DNA of 32,473 nt from Azoarcus sp. TTM-91 (GTDB lineage Bacteria; Pseudomonadota; Gammaproteobacteria; Burkholderiales; Rhodocyclaceae), in NCBI RefSeq assembly GCF_012911025.1, contig NZ_WUEI01000049.1, forward strand, positions 1 to 32,473, read 5' to 3'. The notes under the pieces were generated by a model, which did no database searches, had not been told where the DNA came from, and saw nothing but the letters and a program-made list of their open reading frames with translations. This document shows, one piece after another, positions 1 to 6,301 of the stretch (the first letter of the stretch is position 1; each line of letters opens with the position of its first letter). A program made the translations under genes and the position numbers.

Positions 1-197
1 ACCCCGGCCCCGGCAACTTCCACAAGGGCGACCGCCTGCCCGCCGACTACCGTGGCCGCCAATACGTGGTGGACGACTGGCGCGCCCATCGCCTGACCCC
101 GCCGCCGCGCGGTCACCGCTGGGTGCAGGTCGGCGCCGACTACGTGCTCGTCGCCATCGCCACCGGGGTGATCGTGTCGGTGCTGCTGAATCACTGA
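1..197 (+). CDS. RcnB-family periplasmic protein, 3' end only
   Basis: The reading frame starting at base 3 is open to a TGA at 195-197 and gives 64 residues; the start lies outside the window. The visible part has the pattern of the RcnB domain: a YRGRQYVVDDWRAHRL segment, a PPRGHRWVQVG turn, then a hydrophobic tail VLVAIATGVIVSVLL. RcnB-type proteins are small periplasmic proteins; the E. coli member affects nickel and cobalt balance, but most family members have no tested role. The gene ends about 30 nt before a terminator hairpin and converges on the minus-strand TPR gene. Family assignment rests on the C-terminal half only. Confidence 0.75.
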   Translation, partial: PGPGNFHKGDRLPADYRGRQYVVDDWRAHRLTPPPRGHRWVQVGADYVLVAIATGVIVSVLLNH

Positions 198-226
198 GCG
201 CCACACCAGCCCTGGCCCAAAACGAA

Positions 227-246
227 ACGCCCGGACTACCGGGCGT
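227..246. terminator. Bidirectional intrinsic terminator
   Basis: An 8-bp perfect stem (ACGCCCGG / CCGGGCGT) closes a 4-nt loop (ACTA). T-rich sequence follows on both strands: CTTCAATTT on the plus strand and TTCGTTTT on the minus strand. It sits between the convergent rcnB-like and TPR genes and can serve both. The whole gap 198-313 holds nothing else that I can recognise. Confidence 0.75.
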
Positions 247-313
247 CTTCAATTTGGCACTGGCGCAAACCACACCACGCTGCCGGTCCCAGCCTGGTCA
301 GCTCTTTCTCACA

Positions 314-988
314 TCATGGCCGGGGCATCTTGCTTTGAAGCGCCGCGACGAAGTTCTGATCGAGCTCCGCATGCCGAGGCGTAGCCTCCGCCACTTTGAG
401 CTTCTCCCACGCTGCGGCATAGTCACCGGCATAGAACAACGTAATCGCCCAGTTCTGCAGATTCAGCGTATGTTGCGGAGCCTTCTCGTAGACATGTCCG
501 AAACGGGAAAAGGCCTCCTGCATGAATGCATCGCTTCTCGCCTGAACCCCGGCAATACCGAGCGTCCTGGCATAGTCGGCCTGTAGATCGACATCGTCGC
601 CAACAAGCGGCTCGGCCTCGGCGAAGAGCTTCAAGGACTCATCGAACTTGCCAGAGCCCGCCTGAACGGCAGCCATTCCCCAAAGCGCACGCCCGTTCGA
701 ACCATCAACAAGCCACGCCTGGTTGAAGCGCTTCATTGCGTCCGCAGCATTCCCCTGCCGTAGAAACTGCCAGCCGCGGCTGGCAATGTCCTCCGCCGCC
801 TTCTTTCTATCTCCCTTGTAATAGTCGTCGATACTCGCGAGGAACTTCGCATCCAGTGCCTTCTGTACGTCATTCTTGGGCAATAGGCCGTACTTTGGCC
901 TGAGGTTCATGTCCTGCGCGAATGCCTCCGAACACAAGGGAGCAATCGCGAGAAGCAAAAGGACGAGGATAACGCGATACATTTTCAT
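314..988 (-). CDS. Exported TPR-repeat protein
   Basis: This is a 224-residue protein when started at the ATG at 988. That start has AGGAAT about 5-10 nt upstream and begins a clear signal peptide: Lys2, a run of Val/Leu at residues 6-16, and a likely signal peptidase I site after AFA (residue 24). A longer in-frame start at 1096 would bury the signal peptide and is rejected. The mature part is helical with TPR-like pairs, for example GRALWGMAAVQAGSGKFDES and the segment around NWAITLFYAGDYAAAWEKL. TPRs bind other proteins, so a periplasmic scaffold or adaptor is likely. It lies at the downstream end of the RHS toxin debris on the same strand, so a periplasmic immunity or accessory role is possible, but the sequence does not prove it. 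Confidence 0.7.
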   Translation of the reverse strand: MKMYRVILVLLLLAIAPLCSEAFAQDMNLRPKYGLLPKNDVQKALDAKFLASIDDYYKGDRKKAAEDIASRGWQFLRQGNAADAMKRFNQAWLVDGSNGRALWGMAAVQAGSGKFDESLKLFAEAEPLVGDDVDLQADYARTLGIAGVQARSDAFMQEAFSRFGHVYEKAPQHTLNLQNWAITLFYAGDYAAAWEKLKVAEATPRHAELDQNFVAALQSKMPRP

Positions 989-1134
989 GAATATTCCTGA
1001 CGGTTTGAACACACGGACTTGCGGGACTCCTCCAAGATGCCCGAAGCATGGCCAATGCCACCGAAATAGCTTAATTTCATTTTCCACCAACACCAAACAC
1101 TCATCCCTCTATGCAATTCGGCCAGCTTCACAGA

Positions 1135-1383
1135 CACAGCCGGTAACACCTGTGCGCGGACCATTGACCTGGGTCACGTTGCCCCACCCCATCGAAGGAG
1201 AAAGTGGTCGTGAGGTTGAGCTTGCCGGTGTCCGAATCGGCCACCACCGTCTGAGGCAGGTACTTGTTGGCCGCGTTATAGGCGGCGGTCACCACCGTAG
1301 CGCTGGCATCGATCTTGCTTTTCTGCGAGGTCTGCAGGTAGAAGGCGGGTAGAGACCAAAACCCGGCCTCCACCATTTTCGAT
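1135..1383 (-). pseudogene. Displaced internal fragment of an RHS protein, frameshifted
   Basis: Directly after the stop codon of the upstream immunity gene the minus strand encodes RHS-type sequence (VEAGFWSLPAFYLQTSQKSK, then YNAANKYLPQTVVADS and LNLTTTFSFDG). The frame then breaks in the G-rich run at 1182-1190, where one extra G is present. Shifting the frame restores GNVTQVNGPRTGVT, a typical RHS/YD segment, after which homology stops. In an intact RHS protein this block should sit just N-terminal to the DAERRVTQTTDALGKQT segment that opens the truncated RHS gene ending at 1741. It therefore looks like the missing upstream piece, now located downstream of it. It has no start codon or ribosome binding site and is almost surely not expressed as a functional protein. 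Confidence 0.65.
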
Positions 1384-1384
1384 C

Positions 1385-1744
1385 CTATTTCCAGACCGAC
1401 TGGGCTGCAAACCAAACCCCATCAACATCTGGATCAGTTTTCGAACTCTTCCAGTCCTTAATAAGGGCATCGGCGATCTCCTCAGGATCCCCGCCGTACT
1501 TAGGAACTGGGCTCCAACCAAATGGAGATGCCTTATTCCCAATTACCGGAAAAGCACCACCCTTAATCATTTCAACAATAAAATCCCTAACGAATTCTTC
1601 CAAGAATAGACCATCTAGCCCGAACCCATCACGACCTGCCTTTATCATTTGCCACATTCCAACGGGATCTCTATGAGCCTCCTCAATTGACCGACGGAAC
1701 CATTCAATATCCGAAATACCAAACGTTTTGTGATTTCTTTTCAT
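1385..1744 (-). CDS. Putative immunity protein for the first RHS toxin tip
   Basis: A 119-residue acidic, soluble protein with no signal peptide or membrane segment. Its ATG overlaps the stop of the RHS/toxin gene by 4 nt (ATGA), the classic coupling of a polymorphic toxin with its immunity gene. I do not recognise the family. Visible features are a helical N-terminal half (ISDIEWFRRSIEEAHRDPV), a hydrophobic middle (FVRDFIVEMIKGG) and a tryptophan-rich end (VDGVWFAAQSVWK). Base composition is clearly more AT-rich than the RHS core, as is the adjoining toxin tip, which suggests the pair moved in together. Function is inferred from position only. RHS debris follows directly after its stop codon. 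Confidence 0.65.
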   Translation of the reverse strand: MKRNHKTFGISDIEWFRRSIEEAHRDPVGMWQMIKAGRDGFGLDGLFLEEFVRDFIVEMIKGGAFPVIGNKASPFGWSPVPKYGGDPEEIADALIKDWKSSKTDPDVDGVWFAAQSVWK

Positions 1745-4113
1745 GGCTTTTGATGAACCTTTGTCACATCCGGAACCCCGGGGATATTGATATCAACAGT
1801 CCGTCCACTGTTCCGACTATCCCGAACCCCAAACCCTCCTTGATTGTGGGGTAAGTCGTACCACTCGCCCGGATAATTACCTCTAGATCCTCGTGTTGCC
1901 CCAAGCCCCTTGAGACCATCGATAATTCCGTCCAGTTGTCCGGGCGTAACCGTACGAACATCCGGAGTCGCTCCCCCGTCGACATGGCCCACAGGATGAC
2001 CATTTGGAGTCAATATATCAGCCGGACCGCTTAGTCCCTTTGCTCCCTCATTAAATATCAGCCCCCTCCCAAAGGCATTCAAGATCGTAACCGGGACCGA
2101 TCCAGGCAAGGTCACATTCTCGAAGCCACTGGGCGCACGTGATGGCGGAATGTAGAACAACCCTTCCGTATCCCCCGCCCCCGCCATGCCAGGAATACCC
2201 GGTACCGGCGGCGGAAACGGGCGCGGAATCAAGATCCCAGCGCAACCTGCGCCGCAAGCCAGCAGGACCGGCTCCTGGCTCGACAACCCCAACGGGTCGA
2301 CCCGATTAATCGGATTATTCCCCACATAGGCATACAGGTTCAGATCGTCCCGCGTGCCGATCGGGTCCGTCTGCAGGAAGCGCCCCAGCGCCGGCGAGTA
2401 GAACCGCGCCTTGTAGTAGTAGAGGTTCAGCCCGCCCAGGTACTGCTGCCCCGTGTAGCGGAAGCGCACGCCGGTGGTGACGTTCGGTTCGCCGAACGGG
2501 CCGTAGCTGTAGATCGCCGTGCTCGTGCCCGCGCTGTTCGCGGTGCCCACCACGCTGCCCAGCTGGTCCGCGTACAGCCACGTCTTGTTCGCCGTGCCCG
2601 TGCCTTCGTACCACACCAGCGGCTCATCCACCCCGGGGCCATGCACGTAGCGCCGCAGCAGGCCACCGCTGCTGTTGTACTCCGCAACCAGCTCCGTGCC
2701 GTCATAGCGCAGGTTCGTCGTCACCCCACCCAGCACCGTCGCATGCAGCCGGCCTTCCGCGTCGTAGGACAGCGTGGCGCTGTAGCCCGTCTTCGCCGCG
2801 GTCTTGAGCCGGTTGTCCACGTCGTAGGTGTAGGTCCACACCCCGTCGCCGCTCAGGTTGCCCTTGGTGTCGTAGCTCAACGTGCTGCCCGCGACCGCGG
2901 TGTATTGGTTCAGCCCGTTCGCGGTGTAGCTCTGGGTGCCGTTGGCCGCGCCGGCCCATTGGTAGAGGTCGTTGCTCCAGCTGTGGCTGGCGATCTCCCG
3001 CAGCGGGTTGCGGGTGTAGGTGTAGCTCTGGTCCTGTGCGGTGCCGGCGAGGTCGTGGCCCAGGCTCGCCAGCGTGCCTTGAGGGCTGTAGCCGTAGCTG
3101 GTGGTGGTGCCGTTGCCCAGCGTCACCGTGGTGCGGCGGGAGAGGTCGTCGTAGGCGTAGGTCGCGAGGGGGGTCGTGCCCAGTTCCTTGATCGCCGTCG
3201 GCCGGTTCAGGGCGTCGAAGGTGGTGGTGACGTAGAAGCTCGTTTCCGGCCAGGTCAGCTGGGTGCGGTTGCCCGCCGCGTCGTACTGGTAGGTGAGCGT
3301 CTTGGTGCCCAGCGTGGTGCTGAGCATCCTGCCCAGCGCATCCCAGGTGTGGCTGGCGACGCTGCTGTTGTTGGCGTACTTGGACTGGGTGCGCCGCCCC
3401 AGCAGGTCGTAGGTGAAGACGACGTTGTCCGCGGTGGCGGGGTAGCTGCGGCCCACCAACCGGTTGAGGTTGTCGTAGGCGAGCGTGACCGTCTGGCCGC
3501 TGCGCTTCCTGTGGCTGGTGAGGTTGCCTGCGGCGTCGAAGCCGTACGTTTCGTAGTCGGTTGTGGAGGACGTGTTGGGCGTGCTGGGGTGGGGGTAGCG
3601 CAGCGTCACCCGGCGGTCGTGGCCGTCGTATTCATAGGTCGTCCGGTTGCCCTTGGCGTCCGTCAGCGTCGTCGGCAGGCCGTTGTTGCTGTAGGTGTAG
3701 GCGGCGTAGGTCTGTGCCAGCGCGGTACCGACCGCGCGCTTGACCTGCATCACGCTGCCGTCGGCGTTGTACTCCGTCTCGCTCACCCGGTTGCCGCCTT
3801 CGGCCGCGGGCAGGTTCTCGGTCACCTGGATCAGCCGGTCGAGGTCGTCGTAGGCGTAGTCGGTCACCGCCACCGGGGCGGCGGCCGTCGGGCAGGTCGT
3901 GGCCGCCGCCGTCACCGCCGGGCCCCAGGCCTTGAGCAGCTTGCCGGTCGTCGTGTAGCTGCTGCAGCTCACCAGCCACTGCGTGCCGATCTGCGCCGCC
4001 GTGCGGATCAGACGGCCGTCCGCGTCGTAGCCGTAGCGGGTCTGCTTGCCCAGGGCATCCGTCGTTTGCGTGACGCGGCGTTCGGCGTCGATCCCTCGAG
4101 CTACCCTATGCAA
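1741..4113 (-). CDS. RHS core protein with C-terminal toxin tip 1, N-terminally truncated
   Basis: The open frame gives about 790 residues from a TTG at 4113; that start is not convincing, and an in-frame TGA lies about 40 nt further up. Residues 8 to about 605 are YD/RHS repeats (YGYDADGRL, YAYDDLDRL and many like them) ending in the RHS-associated core (YYKARFYSPALGRFLQTDP, then YAYVGNNPINRVDPLGL). RHS repeats form a shell that encloses the toxin. The last ~185 residues are a different, more AT-rich domain that ends with GEWYDLPHNQGGFGVRDS, GRTVDINIPGVPDV and KVHQ. I do not recognise this tip with certainty; its small size and mixed Trp/His/Arg end resemble small RNase-type toxins, which is only a guess. 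The N-terminal part needed for secretion (PAAR or TcdB-like region) is missing, so this is probably an orphan cassette. Confidence 0.75.
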   Translation of the reverse strand: MHRVARGIDAERRVTQTTDALGKQTRYGYDADGRLIRTAAQIGTQWLVSCSSYTTTGKLLKAWGPAVTAAATTCPTAAAPVAVTDYAYDDLDRLIQVTENLPAAEGGNRVSETEYNADGSVMQVKRAVGTALAQTYAAYTYSNNGLPTTLTDAKGNRTTYEYDGHDRRVTLRYPHPSTPNTSSTTDYETYGFDAAGNLTSHRKRSGQTVTLAYDNLNRLVGRSYPATADNVVFTYDLLGRRTQSKYANNSSVASHTWDALGRMLSTTLGTKTLTYQYDAAGNRTQLTWPETSFYVTTTFDALNRPTAIKELGTTPLATYAYDDLSRRTTVTLGNGTTTSYGYSPQGTLASLGHDLAGTAQDQSYTYTRNPLREIASHSWSNDLYQWAGAANGTQSYTANGLNQYTAVAGSTLSYDTKGNLSGDGVWTYTYDVDNRLKTAAKTGYSATLSYDAEGRLHATVLGGVTTNLRYDGTELVAEYNSSGGLLRRYVHGPGVDEPLVWYEGTGTANKTWLYADQLGSVVGTANSAGTSTAIYSYGPFGEPNVTTGVRFRYTGQQYLGGLNLYYYKARFYSPALGRFLQTDPIGTRDDLNLYAYVGNNPINRVDPLGLSSQEPVLLACGAGCAGILIPRPFPPPVPGIPGMAGAGDTEGLFYIPPSRAPSGFENVTLPGSVPVTILNAFGRGLIFNEGAKGLSGPADILTPNGHPVGHVDGGATPDVRTVTPGQLDGIIDGLKGLGATRGSRGNYPGEWYDLPHNQGGFGVRDSRNSGRTVDINIPGVPDVTKVHQKP
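2311..3420. repeat. RHS core direct repeat, copy 1 of 2
   Basis: This 1110-bp block matches 6847-7956 without any gap (constant offset of 4536). By eye I count about eight single-base differences, so identity is near 99%. Both copies encode the RHS core in the same orientation. The right edge of the match is sharp (ends in GAAGAC on both), while the left edge falls at the end of the core, where the toxin tips begin. This makes it a ready substrate for homologous recombination that swaps tips or deletes the 4.5 kb between the copies. Confidence 0.9.
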
Positions 4114-4216
4114 TTGCAGGGACCACAGCCGAGATCACTAATCTAAAAGGCCGCTGCTTGCCTTGACCAGCGGAACTGCGCCGCGTCCAAGCGGTTCTGG
4201 CTGGTGGTGGCCAGCC

Positions 4217-4366
4217 ATGCAGTACGACACCTTCAGCAGCGACACCCTCAATCAGCTCAAGCAGGCCGTCAACGCGCTGCGCGAACTCACGACGCCGCCC
4301 GATCCGCTCAGGCAGCCTATCGGGTTCGTCACGCCCAAGAACAAGAGCAAGAGGGTGAAAGGTTGA
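4217..4366 (+). CDS. Small hypothetical protein coupled to kptA
   Basis: A 49-residue open frame from the ATG at 4217 (an upstream TTG at 4163 would give 67 residues). Its stop overlaps the kptA start as TGATG, an arrangement typical of translational coupling, and this is the main reason to list it. The sequence contains a helical NQLKQAVNALREL segment, a proline-rich PPDPLRQPIGF stretch and a basic tail. I recognise no family. It could be the surviving C-terminal end of a longer protein whose 5' part was lost when the RHS material next to it was rearranged. Confidence 0.45.
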   Translation: MQYDTFSSDTLNQLKQAVNALRELTTPPDPLRQPIGFVTPKNKSKRVKG

Positions 4367-4959
4367 TGCCGGCCGACCCCGTTCAACTCAGCAAGTTCTT
4401 CAGCTTCGTTTTGCGCCACAGGCCCGATTCCATCGGCCTGGCACTAGACCCCCAAGGATGGGTCAGCATTGACGAACTGATCGAGAAGGGCAACACGGCT
4501 GGAATGTGGTTCAACCGTAAGGAACTGCTCCATGTCGTCGAGACCAGCAACAAAAAGCGGTTCTCGGTCTCGCACGACGGGCTGCGTATTCGCGCTGCGC
4601 AAGGACACTCGGTATCGTTGAAGCTTGGCTTGTCTCCGCAAGAGCCGCCACCGGAGCTCTACCACGGGACCGCAACACGGTTCGTCGGGTCGATCTTGTC
4701 GGAAGGGCTGAAACCACAGGGTCGCCAGCACGTACATCTGTCCCTCGACAAGGCTACAGCGCACCGCGTTGGCCAGCGTCACGGCAAGCCCGTCATCTTC
4801 AGGGTTGAAGCCCTTCGCATGCACGCGAAGGGCTTCAAGTTCTTTCTCGCTGACAACGGCGTGTGGCTAACCGATCAAGTGCCGCCGGAGTTCTTGACAC
4901 TATCGTCGAGCACCGCGGACTCCGCAACGACCTCTAGGCAGCCAAAGCTATCGACATAG
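4366..4959 (+). CDS. kptA: RNA 2'-phosphotransferase (KptA/Tpt1 family)
   Basis: This 197-residue protein belongs to the family that removes an internal RNA 2'-phosphate by transferring it to NAD+, giving ADP-ribose 1'',2''-cyclic phosphate and nicotinamide. The start at 4366 gives the usual N-terminus. Family motifs are in place: SKFFSFVLRHRP (residues 9-20), DPQGWVSIDEL (28-38), KKRFSVS with Arg65, RIRAAQGHS (74-82), YHGT (99-102), HVHLS (122-126) and a final VPPEFL (172-177). None of the key residues looks lost, so it is probably active. The last ~20 residues are not family-like and run through the antisense of the neighbouring immunity gene, which suggests a recombination joint near 4890. 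In yeast the enzyme completes tRNA splicing; in bacteria its role is unclear. It is the only well-formed plus-strand gene inside the minus-strand toxin island. Confidence 0.85.
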   Translation: MPADPVQLSKFFSFVLRHRPDSIGLALDPQGWVSIDELIEKGNTAGMWFNRKELLHVVETSNKKRFSVSHDGLRIRAAQGHSVSLKLGLSPQEPPPELYHGTATRFVGSILSEGLKPQGRQHVHLSLDKATAHRVGQRHGKPVIFRVEALRMHAKGFKFFLADNGVWLTDQVPPEFLTLSSSTADSATTSRQPKLST

Positions 4960-5276
4960 ATCATGAAGTGGCGCATGACCCATTGATCGCGCCAATCCGG
5001 CACTGATGCAGAACGCAATTCCTGCACCCAATCGGATCCTTGCACCTCGCATACTGTGTCAAACGTGTCGGTGACATGCCATGCTGTGCAGTAGATTTCC
5101 GAGCGCTTTCGGAACGCGCGTTGCTTCACGAACCGAAGGCAGGTCGATCGCCTTCTACCCTCGTCGTCGAAGTCCATCGACAACAGCAAGTCCCCGCCGT
5201 CAGTGCCCAGTGTTGGACCACCGATAACCGCTGTCGAAGGGCACGGCAACTCCAGAACCTTGGCCTTTTGCATCAT
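4875..5276 (-). CDS. Putative immunity protein for the orphan toxin tip
   Basis: A 133-residue acidic soluble protein. Its ATG overlaps the stop of the upstream toxin fragment by 4 nt (ATGA), as expected for a toxin/immunity pair. Visible segments are GDLLLSMDFDDEG, a basic LRFVKQRAFRKRSEIYCT and an aromatic MRHFMIYVDSFGCLEVVAES near the end. I recognise no named family. The last residues (DDSVKNSGGT) are encoded antisense to the conserved VPPEFL end of kptA, with 85 nt of 3' overlap, so the original C-terminus may have been lost and replaced at the joint. The immunity role is inferred from position. Confidence 0.6.
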   Translation of the reverse strand: MMQKAKVLELPCPSTAVIGGPTLGTDGGDLLLSMDFDDEGRRRSTCLRFVKQRAFRKRSEIYCTAWHVTDTFDTVCEVQGSDWVQELRSASVPDWRDQWVMRHFMIYVDSFGCLEVVAESAVLDDSVKNSGGT

Positions 5277-5569
5277 GGTGCACCTGCGCGGCGAACGGTT
5301 TCGAAGGGGCCACCAGGGTTGCGGCCGAGCTGACCATTGAGCAAGTTCTCGAAGAACTGATTACCCATCTGATTGACCCCGCTCCACTGCGTTCGAGGAA
5401 TGCCCGCAGCTTCGAGCGCCTGGGCTGAGCGAGTGTTCAAGATGATCGACTGACCATCCCGAACGATGTAATTAACTGGAACTTCTCCGAGCCCCATCGC
5501 ACCGGACCGAAGAGATGCAGCGACGTCATCAACGCTCTTGCCGGCAAACTTTCCTTCGGCGCTAAACAT
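5273..5569 (-). CDS. Orphan polymorphic-toxin C-terminal tip, no RHS core
   Basis: The 98-residue frame from the ATG at 5569 reads as the C-terminal tip of a contact-dependent or RHS toxin: FSAEGKFAGKSVDDVAASLR, then VPVNYIVRDGQSIILNTRSA, an LEAAGIPRTQW segment and GQLGRNPGGPFETV. The same frame stays open about 50 nt further up (AADAKFAQKTYGAM), so coding homology starts before the ATG, then hits a TGA at the joint with a transposase remnant. Thus the carrier protein has been cut away. Tips of this type (LNTRSAQALE...IPRSQW) recur in haemagglutinin and RHS proteins, but I cannot name their activity. An overlapping immunity gene follows. It has no secretion signal and may be an inactive leftover. 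Confidence 0.6.
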   Translation of the reverse strand: MFSAEGKFAGKSVDDVAASLRSGAMGLGEVPVNYIVRDGQSIILNTRSAQALEAAGIPRTQWSGVNQMGNQFFENLLNGQLGRNPGGPFETVRRAGAP

Positions 5570-5619
5570 CGCACCGTAGGTCTTCTGCGCGAACTTGGCG
5601 TCAGCCGCTATTCCCTGTG

Positions 5620-5739
5620 CCGCTCAAGCGGATCGTGCTCAACATACTGAAGGTCGAAACGGCGACCACCTCCTTCGGCAAGATCAGCCTCGCCAAGAAG
5701 CGCAAACTAGCCACCTGGGTGACGGCTACAGAATGGTGA
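5620..5739 (+). pseudogene. Transposase C-terminal remnant
   Basis: On the plus strand a short frame PLKRIVLNILKVETATT followed by SLAKKRKLATWVTATEW ends at TGA 5737-5739. The helix-rich stretch and the KRKxAxW pattern near the end resemble the C-termini of IS4/ISAs1-type transposases. It starts exactly where the minus-strand toxin tip loses its frame, so this is likely the joint of an insertion event, with the rest of the element deleted. No inverted repeats are visible. The stretch 5740-5845 contains only two small hairpins. Family placement is tentative. Confidence 0.4.
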
Positions 5740-5816
5740 TGCCCGGGATCAGGCCGGTTCATGATGAATAAATGCGATGGCCCTGGGTAGGGCCCTGCCC
5801 GCACACCGCAGACGAA

Positions 5817-5843
5817 CGAAGGACCTCGATCTGCGGTCCTTCG
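5817..5843 (-). terminator. Hairpin just after the immunity gene
   Basis: A 9-bp perfect stem (CGAAGGACC / GGTCCTTCG) with a 9-nt loop lies 2 nt past the end of the minus-strand immunity gene. The sequence after it on the minus strand (TTCGTC) has only a weak T-run, so it may end transcription poorly or protect the 3' end of the message. Confidence 0.4.
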
Positions 5844-5845
5844 CC

Positions 5846-6301
5846 TTAGGAGCTACCCCGCCCGGGGCACTGGGGAGAGGTCTTTCCTGCGGAAATTATC
5901 GAGAGCAAAGTTTCCGCCTCACCTTGCGATAGACCACTGTAGTCCATCTCAAACGCGGGCAACGGCTCAAACACCATAGCCAAACGACTCACCGGCTTCC
6001 CGTGAATGAAAAGTAACAAGGCTACATAGTCATCCATCTCGGCCGCTTGGCGATTCAAGTCAGCCAAGTGATTTAGTTTTTCTCTCCCACCCGGCCCTAG
6101 CTTCACGCGCAGAACTGTTTCTGATCCCCTGCCCACAATTTCGGCACCAAGGCATTCGTCGCTGCGGAGATAATCATCATCAGACACGAAGATGGCGATT
6201 GGGTCCATCGACGGAAACGCTAAGTGACGTGCTCCCGAACGAGGGCTGTGATAGGCCAACCGGAAGACGAATCCTTGTTCCTCCTCTGGTATTCCGCCCA
6301 T
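5846..6301 (-). CDS. Putative immunity protein for the HNH-like RHS tip
   Basis: A 151-residue acidic soluble protein. Its ATG shares one base with the stop codon of the RHS/toxin gene (TAATG), so translation is probably coupled. No signal peptide or membrane segment is present, consistent with neutralising a nuclease in the cytoplasm. Visible segments are VFRLAYHSPRSGARHLAFPS, AIFVSDDDYLRSDECLGAEI, an LRVKLGPGGREKL block, and FIHGKPVSRLAMVFEPLPAF. I recognise no named family. A 9-bp hairpin follows the stop codon. The immunity role is inferred from its place after the toxin tip. Confidence 0.65.
   Translation of the reverse strand: MGGIPEEEQGFVFRLAYHSPRSGARHLAFPSMDPIAIFVSDDDYLRSDECLGAEIVGRGSETVLRVKLGPGGREKLNHLADLNRQAAEMDDYVALLLFIHGKPVSRLAMVFEPLPAFEMDYSGLSQGEAETLLSIISAGKTSPQCPGRGSS

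Noticed and set aside
2641..4146. Plus-strand open frames opposite the RHS cores (also 6766-7965)
   Set aside because: They are nearly identical to each other only because the cores are duplicated; the composition is that of an antisense shadow.
5779..5794. Short hairpin GGCCCT-GGGT-AGGGCC as a terminator
   Set aside because: The stem is only 6 bp and no T-run follows on either strand.
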